This document shows positions 1 through 4,808 of a stretch of 11,669 bases of DNA, piece by piece (the stretch's first letter is position 1; the number at the start of each line of letters is the position of its first letter). The notes beneath the pieces were generated by a model. It saw only the letters and a program-made list of their open reading frames with translations, was not told where the DNA came from and made no database searches. The DNA comes from Propionibacterium sp. (GTDB taxonomy: Bacteria; Actinomycetota; Actinomycetes; Propionibacteriales; Propionibacteriaceae): NCBI GenBank assembly GCA_012837465.1, contig DURG01000154.1, positions 1 to 11,669 on the forward strand. Reading direction: 5' to 3'. The translations under genes were made by a program, and so were the position numbers.

Positions 1-645
1 CCGGCCCAGGAGCAGCGCCCCGTCGCGGAACCCCAGCCGCAGCAGCGCCCCTCACCAGAGGCGCCGCAGCAGCGCCCCGCCCCGGCTCCCGAGGAGCGCC
101 CGCTGGGGAACGAGCCCAGCGAGGGTCGCACCCAGGGCGGGCGTTCCCAGCAGGAACGCGCCCAGCTCACCGCCGCGGAGCTTCGCCGCGTGTGGCCAAA
201 CGTCCTCGACGAGGTGAAGCGCCGCCGTCGCTTCACGTTCATGCTGCTGAGCAACCACGCCCAGGTCGCTGATGTCGCCGACGGTGCCCTCATCCTCGGC
301 TTCGATGCCCCCGGCCCGCGGGAGAACTTCGGCTCCGGCGGCAGCGCCGACGTGCTCTCGGAGGCGCTCATCGAGGTCATCGGCGTCGACCTGCGCATCC
401 AGTCGGTGCTCTCCAGCGGCGAGCAGGAAACCCGCCCCGCCCAACGCCCGTCGGGCACGCCCGCCGCGGCGCCCGAGCCGGAACCCCGGCCCGAGCCCCA
501 GCAACGCCAACAGGACCAGCCTCCCCCGCCGTCGGAGCAGGTCTCTGCGGACGACGCGGTGCTCGACGCCGGCCACAACGCCGAGGAACTGCTGAGCAAC
601 ACGTTCGGCGCGGAGGTCATTTCCGTGCGTGACGCGGACGAATAG
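1..645 (+). CDS. dnaX: DNA polymerase III gamma/tau subunit, C-terminal part (5' end outside window)
   Basis: The clamp-loader subunit of the replicative polymerase; only its last 214 residues are visible, and the AAA+ ATPase part lies upstream of the window. The fragment opens with a Pro/Gln/Glu/Arg-rich linker (codons 1 to about 58) containing repeats of the QQRP type. A folded segment (about 60-138) follows, reading ELRRVWPNVLDEVKRRRRF and continuing through NHAQV, DGALILGFD and EALIEVIGVDLRI. This is the pattern I know from the C-terminal domain of actinobacterial DnaX. A second Pro/Glu/Gln linker follows (about 139-183), then a tail ending GAEVISVRDADE. Being followed by ybaB and recR is the classic dnaX operon order and strengthens the call. 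The reading frame is open from base 1, so no start can be assigned. The linkers are probably disordered tethers. Confidence 0.9.
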   Translation, partial: PAQEQRPVAEPQPQQRPSPEAPQQRPAPAPEERPLGNEPSEGRTQGGRSQQERAQLTAAELRRVWPNVLDEVKRRRRFTFMLLSNHAQVADVADGALILGFDAPGPRENFGSGGSADVLSEALIEVIGVDLRIQSVLSSGEQETRPAQRPSGTPAAAPEPEPRPEPQQRQQDQPPPPSEQVSADDAVLDAGHNAEELLSNTFGAEVISVRDADE

Positions 646-682
646 ACTGGCCCCCAGCCGGTGACCCCACCCAGGAGAAGAC

Positions 683-1015
683 ATGTTTGGTGATTTTGAC
701 CTCAACGCGCTCATGCAGCAGGCGCAGAAGCTGCAGACGGACCTGACGGCCGCCCAGGAGGAACTGGGCAAGCAGTCGTTCACCGGCACCTCCGGTGGCG
801 GCCTGGTCACCGTCACGCTTTCCGGTAAGGGGGAGATGCAGGGCGTCGAGATCAAGCCCGAGGCGGTGGATCCCGACGACGTCGAGACCCTTCAGGATCT
901 CATCGTGGCGGCCTTCCGCACCGCGCGGGCAGAGGTCGACGAGGCCACCGCCGCCACGCTCCCTGACCTGCCGGCGATGCCGGGCATGCCTGGGATGCCC
1001 GGGCTCGGAGGCTGA
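683..1015 (+). CDS. ybaB: YbaB/EbfC family nucleoid-associated protein
   Basis: A small DNA-binding protein (110 aa) of the YbaB/EbfC family, whose members form dimers that bind the nucleoid; its exact task beside RecR is not settled. The N-terminal helix MFGDFDLNALMQQAQKLQTD is the family hallmark, followed by a long amphipathic helix, a beta sheet (GLVTVTLSGKGEMQGVEIKP) and a helix containing DLIVAAFRTARAEVDE. The tail is a Met-Pro-Gly repeat (MPGMPGMPGLGG), as is common in this family. The ATG is preceded by AGGAG at 673-677. It lies 37 bases after dnaX and its TGA directly abuts the recR GTG, so all three genes are probably co-transcribed and recR translationally coupled. Length and domain order are normal. 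Confidence 0.95.
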   Translation: MFGDFDLNALMQQAQKLQTDLTAAQEELGKQSFTGTSGGGLVTVTLSGKGEMQGVEIKPEAVDPDDVETLQDLIVAAFRTARAEVDEATAATLPDLPAMPGMPGMPGLGG

Positions 1016-1018
1016 GTG
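1007..1018 (+). promoter_or_regulatory. recR ribosome binding site and coupled GTG start
   Basis: GGAGG at 1007-1011 lies within the last codons of ybaB, only four bases before the recR GTG (1016). The ybaB TGA occupies 1013-1015, with no base in between. This fixes the recR start and suggests that ribosomes ending ybaB re-initiate on recR. Confidence 0.7.
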
Positions 1019-1633
1019 TACGAAGGTGCCATCCAGGAACTCATCGATGAGTTGAGCCGCCTGCCGGGCATCGGCCCGCGCAGCGCCCAGCGCATCGCGT
1101 TCCACCTCCTCGACGCCCCGGATGAGGACGTCTATGCGCTGGCCGACACGCTGCGCCGCGTCAAGGAGTCCGCCCGCTTCTGCGAGGTGTGCTTCAACGT
1201 GTCCCAGGAGGAGCGTTGCCGAGTCTGTCGCGACCCACGTCGCGACCGCTCGCAGTTGTGCGTCGTCGAGGAGTCCAAGGACGTGGTGGCCATCGAGCGC
1301 ACCAACGAGTTCCGCGGGCTCTACCACGTGCTCGGCGGCTCCATCTCGCCCATCGAGGGCCGCGGCCCGGGTGACCTGCGCACCCGCGAACTGTTCCAGC
1401 GCCTTGCCGACGGAGAGGTGCAGGAGGTCATCCTCGCCACGGATCCCGACACCCAGGGCGAGGCCACCGCGTCGTACCTGAGCCGCATGCTGGCTGATTT
1501 CGGGGTCCGCGTGACGCGCCCCGCATCCGGCCTGCCCGTCGGCGGAGACCTCGAGTATGCGGATCAGGCCACGCTCGGCCGCGCGTTCGAGGGGCGCCGG
1601 GTGCTCGTCGAACCCACGAAGCTGCAGGTCTGA
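1016..1633 (+). CDS. recR: recombination mediator protein RecR
   Basis: RecR works with RecF and RecO to load RecA on gapped DNA. The 205 aa match the usual length of about 200. Visible parts are a helix-hairpin-helix (LPGIGPRSAQRIAFHLL, 16-32), a C4 zinc finger (C56, C59, C68, C71), a Toprim domain (about 81-170, including VVEESKDVVAIERTNEF and HVLGGSISPIEG) and the C-terminal segment RPASGLPVGGDLEYADQATLGRAFEGRR. The start is GTG, immediately after the ybaB stop, with GGAGG at 1007-1011 inside the end of ybaB. One small oddity is DTQGEATA at 145-152, where I expect Glu rather than Gln147 in the N/D-x-x-E-G-E-A-T-A motif of the family. The gene ends the dnaX-ybaB-recR operon and hairpins follow. 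Confidence 0.97.
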   Translation: MYEGAIQELIDELSRLPGIGPRSAQRIAFHLLDAPDEDVYALADTLRRVKESARFCEVCFNVSQEERCRVCRDPRRDRSQLCVVEESKDVVAIERTNEFRGLYHVLGGSISPIEGRGPGDLRTRELFQRLADGEVQEVILATDPDTQGEATASYLSRMLADFGVRVTRPASGLPVGGDLEYADQATLGRAFEGRRVLVEPTKLQV

Positions 1634-1635
1634 CG

Positions 1636-1657
1636 TCCCCACCCGTGCAGGTGGGGA
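1636..1657 (+). terminator. hairpin after recR, probable operon terminator
   Basis: TCCCCACC (1636-1643) pairs perfectly with GGTGGGGA (1650-1657) around the six-base loop CGTGCA. It starts three bases after the recR stop and is followed by TTTCTGTG, a weak U-tract. Position and GC-rich stem fit the end of the dnaX operon; the poor U-run leaves some doubt. Confidence 0.6.
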
Positions 1658-1670
1658 TTTCTGTGAACAG

Positions 1671-1706
1671 GATGAGAAACCCCTCATCGGCTTGGGGTTT
1701 GACCCC
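1671..1706 (+). repeat. cluster of overlapping inverted repeats between recR and the lipoprotein gene
   Basis: Three mutually exclusive stems share bases: GATGAG 1671-1676 with CTCATC 1683-1688; AAACCCC 1677-1683 with GGGGTTT 1694-1700; GGGG 1694-1697 with CCCC 1703-1706. If the downstream gene is leaderless, these lie upstream of its mRNA and would act as a second terminator for recR or as DNA sites overlapping the promoter. If transcription starts further upstream, they could form alternative leader structures. Confidence 0.4.
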
Positions 1707-1715
1707 GCCTGAGCG

Positions 1716-1731
1716 TAGCGTCGAAGCCATG
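1716..1731 (+). promoter_or_regulatory. candidate leaderless promoter of the lipoprotein gene
   Basis: TAGCGT at 1716-1721 fits the actinobacterial -10 consensus TAnnnT and stands seven bases before the ATG at 1729, so transcription would begin at or next to the start codon. No Shine-Dalgarno sequence is visible. TTGGGG at 1692-1697 is a weak -35 candidate, 18 bases upstream of the -10. Confidence 0.4.
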
Positions 1732-2376
1732 AACTACCGACGCATTGCCATCAGCACCATCGCCGTCGCCGCCCTCGGGCTGGCGGCCTGCGGGTCCGAC
1801 GCCACCGATCCCGGTGACGCAGTGACCCCCGTCGTCCCGCAGGACACGGCGATCGTGGACACCCCGCGCGCCGATGACCCCGTGGACTCCGCCCCGGCGG
1901 AGACCACCGATCCCGCAGCCACCGACGATGGCACGCAGGGGACCCCTGCCGCCCCGGCTCCGGGCGGCGACCAGATGGCCGCGCTCGGCGAGATCCAGCG
2001 GGCGATCCAGCTCGCCGAGACCGAGAGCGGTGGAGTCGCGTACAAGATCGACGACGAGGACAACGACGACGCCTGGGAGGTCGACGTGCTGCTGCCGGAC
2101 GGCACGGGCATGGAGGTCAAGGTCGATCGCGCCGGCCAGAACGTCCTCGAGACCGAGAACGACGACGATGCTGACGTGACCGAGCTGCCGTCCACCACGC
2201 TGATGGATGCCATCAGCGCCGCCGTGGCCCACATCCCCGGCGTGCTCGATGACGCGGAGTTGGACGATGAGGACGGCCGCGTGGTGTGGAAGGTCGAGCT
2301 CGACCAGACCGCCGACGGCGACGACGTCGAACTCCACCTCGACGCCGCCACCATGGAAGTCGTCAAGACCGACTGA
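1729..2376 (+). CDS. PepSY-like acidic lipoprotein
   Basis: An exported lipoprotein of 215 aa. The N-terminus MNYRRIAISTIAVAALGLAAC is a signal peptide with an LAAC lipobox; Cys21 would be lipidated and anchor the protein on the outer face of the membrane. Residues about 22-80 are a Thr/Pro/Asp/Ala-rich linker. The rest looks like two PepSY-type repeats: ALGEIQRAIQLAE followed by WEVDVLLPDGTGMEVKVD, and TLMDAISAAVAHIPG followed by VVWKVELDQTADGDDVELHLD, each helix then beta strands. The protein is very acidic (runs such as DDEDNDD). PepSY domains are thought to bind or inhibit extracellular proteins; no specific partner can be named. The start is set by the signal peptide and the TAGCGT box; an upstream in-frame GTG at 1645 would lie inside the recR terminator. 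It appears to have its own promoter and is separated from phoX by strong inverted repeats. Confidence 0.8.
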   Translation: MNYRRIAISTIAVAALGLAACGSDATDPGDAVTPVVPQDTAIVDTPRADDPVDSAPAETTDPAATDDGTQGTPAAPAPGGDQMAALGEIQRAIQLAETESGGVAYKIDDEDNDDAWEVDVLLPDGTGMEVKVDRAGQNVLETENDDDADVTELPSTTLMDAISAAVAHIPGVLDDAELDDEDGRVVWKVELDQTADGDDVELHLDAATMEVVKTD

Positions 2377-2389
2377 CGAGCGCCTGGCC

Positions 2390-2426
2390 GGGGCGGTGGT
2401 ACTACCTCAAGTAGTAGCATCGCCCC
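2390..2426 (+). terminator. long imperfect hairpin between the lipoprotein gene and phoX
   Basis: GGGGCGGTG (2390-2398) pairs with CATCGCCCC (2418-2426; one G-U pair). After one G-G mismatch, TACTAC (2400-2405) pairs with GTAGTA (2411-2416) around the loop CTCAA. It begins 13 bases after the lipoprotein stop, which suits a terminator, but no U-run follows. The inner TACTAC-N5-GTAGTA dyad could also be a repressor site. Confidence 0.55.
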
Positions 2427-2444
2427 TAGTCAGGGCCATGTCGG

Positions 2445-2467
2445 AGTTTCCCGAAGCGTCGGGAACT
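2445..2467 (+). repeat. inverted repeat upstream of phoX
   Basis: TTCCCGA at 2448-2454 and TCGGGAA at 2459-2465 are perfect inverted copies separated by AGCG. Allowing one bulged T, the dyad extends to AG/CT on the outside (2445-2467). It lies about 95 bases before the phoX start and could be an operator or an mRNA stem-loop; no known binding site is recognised. Confidence 0.4.
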
Positions 2468-2532
2468 GTGCACTTGCGGGTAACCTCTTAGGGCCCTTCC
2501 TGCCAACGAGGCACGGTGTGATGGCGATACCC

Positions 2533-2543
2533 GTTCACCTACC
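2533..2543 (+). promoter_or_regulatory. single PHO-box-like GTTCACC site before phoX
   Basis: GTTCACCTACC matches the core of the actinobacterial PhoP 11-base repeat (GTTCACC-type, known from Streptomyces). It fits the expected phosphate-starvation control of an alkaline phosphatase. A genuine PHO box is at least two direct repeats; the neighbouring 11 bases on each side do not match, and the site is only 18 bases before the ATG. It is therefore weak. Confidence 0.2.
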
Positions 2544-2560
2544 TCCAAGGGGTTCTCGCC

Positions 2561-4618
2561 ATGAAGCGTCTGCTTCCCATGCTCGGCCACACGCGTGGCA
2601 ACCGCTCCGCCGTCACCTGCGAACTGAAGTGCGGCAACGCCTGCTCGCACCCTGAGCCCAACGTCTCAGGCAACGAGTCGTTCCGCGACATCGTCTCGGG
2701 CGTGTTCTCCCGCCGCGCAGCGCTCGGTGGCGCCGGCGCCATCACCGGCGCGCTCGTCGTGTCGCACGTCGCGGCCGGCACCGCCGCCGCCGACAACGGC
2801 AACTTCCCCAAGGGTGGCGGCAAGCTCCCCTTCGAGCCCATCGCCCCGGTCTCGCGCCTGGTCGACGACATGACGGTGCCCCGCGGCTACCAGTCGACCC
2901 CCATCATCCGCTGGGGCGACCCGCTGTTCGCCGATGCGCCGGACTTCGACATCATGAACCAGACCGGCGCCTCCCAGTCGGTGCAGTTCGGCTACAACTG
3001 CGACTACCTCAACGTCATCTCCGACGGCAGGAACGACCGCAGCGGCTACCTCGTGTGCAACCACGAGTACACCAACGAGAACATCATGTTCCCGCCGGAG
3101 TACATCGCCAGCAACCCCAAGGACTGCGTCGACGTCGGCCTCGCCGCCCACGGCTTCTCCGTCGTCGACCTCACGCGCGGCAAGCAAGGCCAGCCCTGGA
3201 CCTACGTGCGCGGCGGCCGCCGCAACCGCCGCATCACCGGCTTCACCCCGTTCAGGATGGTCGGCCCCGCCGCCGGCTCGGACCTGCTGAAGACCGTCGA
3301 GGACCCCACCGGCACCAACGTCGAGGGCACCCTCAACAACTGCGCCGGCGGTACCACCCCCTGGGGCACCGTCCTCTCCGGTGAGGAGAACTTCAACCAG
3401 TACTTCAAGGGCACCGGCTCGCCGGAGCACCGCCGCTACGGCATCGGCTCGGGCGACACAGTCCGCGGCTGGGAGAAGGTCTACGAACGCTTCAACCTCA
3501 CCAACCCCGAGTACGCCAACGAAGCCAACCGTTTCGGCTGGATCGTCGAGATCGACCCCGAGGACCCGAACTCGACCCCCGTCAAGCACACCGCACTGGG
3601 CCGTTTCAAGCACGAGGCCGGCACCACGGTGATCTCCAAGTCCGGCCACGCCGTCGTCTACTCCGGCGACGACGAGCGCAACGACTACGTGTACAAGTTC
3701 GTCTCCTCCCGCAAGTACGTCGAGGGCGACAAGAAGCACAACATGCGCCTCCTCGAGGACGGCACGCTCTACGTGGCGCGCTACTTCGGCAACTCCCCGC
3801 AGTCCGAGATCACCGGCGAGGGCGACCTGCCCTCCGACGGTGCGTTCGACGGCTACGGCGAGTGGGTGCCGCTGGTGCGCGGCACCGAGTCCCTCGTCCC
3901 CGGCATGTCGGTCGAGGAGGTGCTGGTGTTCACCCGCCTCGCCGCGGACCGGATCGGCGCCACCAAGATGGATCGCCCCGAGGACATGGAGACCAACCCG
4001 GTCACCGGCAAGGTCTACCTCGCGCTGACCAACAACTCCGCGCGCAGCGCCGGCATGGTCGACGAGGCCAACCCGCTGGTCAACAACCGCGACGGCCACA
4101 TCCTCGAGATGGTCGAGGACGGCAACGACCACGCCGCCGAGAAGTTCAGCTGGAGCATCCTCATCCTCTGCGGCAACCCGGCCACCTCGGAGCGCGCCTA
4201 CTTCGCGGGCTACCCGATGGACAAGGTCTCGCCGATCTCGTGCCCCGACAACATCGCGTTCGACTCCGAAGGCAACCTCTGGATCTCGACCGATGGTCAG
4301 CCCGGCACCCTCGGCCTCTGCGATGCCCTCCACAAGGTCACCGTCGACGGCCCCGAGCGCGGCCGCGTCCAGCAGTTCCTCGCCGTCCCGCGTGACGCAG
4401 AGACCTGCGGCCCGGTCATCCACGACCGCGACGACTCGGTCTTCGTGGCCGTGCAGCACCCGGGCGAGAACGGCACCTGGGGCGCCCACACGTCGCTCTG
4501 GCCCGACAAGCTCGCGCAGGACGGCCCGGTGCAGGCCGGCGACAAGGTCGCCGCCCCGCGCCCGACCGTCGTCCAGGTGTCGCGCACCTCGGGCAATCGC
4601 TCGAAGAAGATCAAGTGA
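2561..4618 (+). CDS. PhoX-family (DUF839) alkaline phosphatase, Tat-exported
   Basis: A 685-aa secreted phosphatase of the PhoX family, calcium- and iron-dependent enzymes that release phosphate from organic esters outside the membrane. The Tat signal is SRRAALGGAGAITGALVVS (50-68), ending near AAGTAAAD. Unusually, about 50 residues precede it, with CX3CX3C at C20, C24 and C28. Family motifs in order are CNHEYTNE (C166-E173), SGEEN (273-277), RFKHEA (H351, E352), SGDDERNDYVYKF (368-380), RPEDMETNPVTGKVYLALTNN (from 472) and PDNIAFDSEGNLWISTDG (from 562). The repeated acidic and Cys/His positions fit the metal-ligand pattern of PhoX; exact ligands were not mapped. The start is ATG with AAGGGG at 2547-2552, eight bases away. 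It is probably a single-gene transcript, with inverted repeats before it and a hairpin array after it. Length is normal. The family is clear; the substrate is not shown. Confidence 0.9.
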   Translation: MKRLLPMLGHTRGNRSAVTCELKCGNACSHPEPNVSGNESFRDIVSGVFSRRAALGGAGAITGALVVSHVAAGTAAADNGNFPKGGGKLPFEPIAPVSRLVDDMTVPRGYQSTPIIRWGDPLFADAPDFDIMNQTGASQSVQFGYNCDYLNVISDGRNDRSGYLVCNHEYTNENIMFPPEYIASNPKDCVDVGLAAHGFSVVDLTRGKQGQPWTYVRGGRRNRRITGFTPFRMVGPAAGSDLLKTVEDPTGTNVEGTLNNCAGGTTPWGTVLSGEENFNQYFKGTGSPEHRRYGIGSGDTVRGWEKVYERFNLTNPEYANEANRFGWIVEIDPEDPNSTPVKHTALGRFKHEAGTTVISKSGHAVVYSGDDERNDYVYKFVSSRKYVEGDKKHNMRLLEDGTLYVARYFGNSPQSEITGEGDLPSDGAFDGYGEWVPLVRGTESLVPGMSVEEVLVFTRLAADRIGATKMDRPEDMETNPVTGKVYLALTNNSARSAGMVDEANPLVNNRDGHILEMVEDGNDHAAEKFSWSILILCGNPATSERAYFAGYPMDKVSPISCPDNIAFDSEGNLWISTDGQPGTLGLCDALHKVTVDGPERGRVQQFLAVPRDAETCGPVIHDRDDSVFVAVQHPGENGTWGAHTSLWPDKLAQDGPVQAGDKVAAPRPTVVQVSRTSGNRSKKIK

Positions 4619-4632
4619 CGAAGGCCAGCGCC

Positions 4633-4704
4633 GCTGGTTGAGCCGGTTGCTCCCGAGCTGGTTGAGCCGGTTGCTCCCGAGCTGGTTGAGCCGGTTGCTC
4701 CCGA
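4633..4704. repeat. three perfect 24-bp tandem repeats
   Basis: The unit GCTGGTTGAGCCGGTTGCTC plus CCGA occurs three times without a mismatch at 4633-4656, 4657-4680 and 4681-4704. A decayed continuation (GCTTGCGAGGGGC) follows. CGGTTGC of the third unit (4692-4698) pairs with GCAACCG at 4718-4724, so the array looks like a multiplied left arm of a REP-like palindrome. It starts 14 bases after the phoX stop codon. Confidence 0.95.
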
Positions 4705-4727
4705 GCTTGCGAGGGGCGCAACCGCGT

Positions 4728-4778
4728 CGAAACCCGGCGAGCCGACAGGCAACCTGCTTGACAGCTCGCCGGGTTTCG
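4728..4778 (+). terminator. 15-bp-stem hairpin, probable phoX terminator
   Basis: CGAAACCCGGCGAGC (4728-4742) and GCTCGCCGGGTTTCG (4764-4778) are perfect inverted copies around a 21-base loop, which itself contains a small CAGG/CCTG stem (4746-4749 and 4753-4756). It is the strongest hairpin in the window. It ends 27 bases before the next start codon, so it may insulate the kinase gene from phoX. There is no long U-run after it. Confidence 0.65.
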
Positions 4779-4793
4779 TCCTGTTCGCCCCCG

Positions 4794-4808
4794 TAGGGTG
4801 GCTGGGTG
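4794..4808 (+). promoter_or_regulatory. candidate leaderless promoter of the kinase gene
   Basis: TAGGGT (4794-4799) fits TAnnnT and lies exactly six bases before the GTG at 4806, placing the predicted transcription start on the start codon. The AGGG inside the box could instead act as a weak ribosome binding site if transcription starts further upstream. Confidence 0.5.

Noticed and set aside
1661..1670. CTGTGAACAG as a reverse PHO-type site for the lipoprotein
   Set aside because: Only six bases of the core match, there is no direct repeat, and short matches like this are expected by chance.
1645..1728. Earlier GTG start for the lipoprotein gene
   Set aside because: It lies inside the terminator-like hairpin after recR and would put 28 residues before a signal peptide that is complete from the ATG at 1729.
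4633..4704. CRISPR-like array
   Set aside because: The 24-bp units are directly adjacent with no spacers, only three copies exist, and no cas gene is nearby.
4758..4763. Perfect TTGACA -35 box before the kinase gene
   Set aside because: It is 30 bases from the TAGGGT box and sits in the loop of the 15-bp-stem hairpin; no -10 box stands at 16-18 bases. Probably a coincidence.
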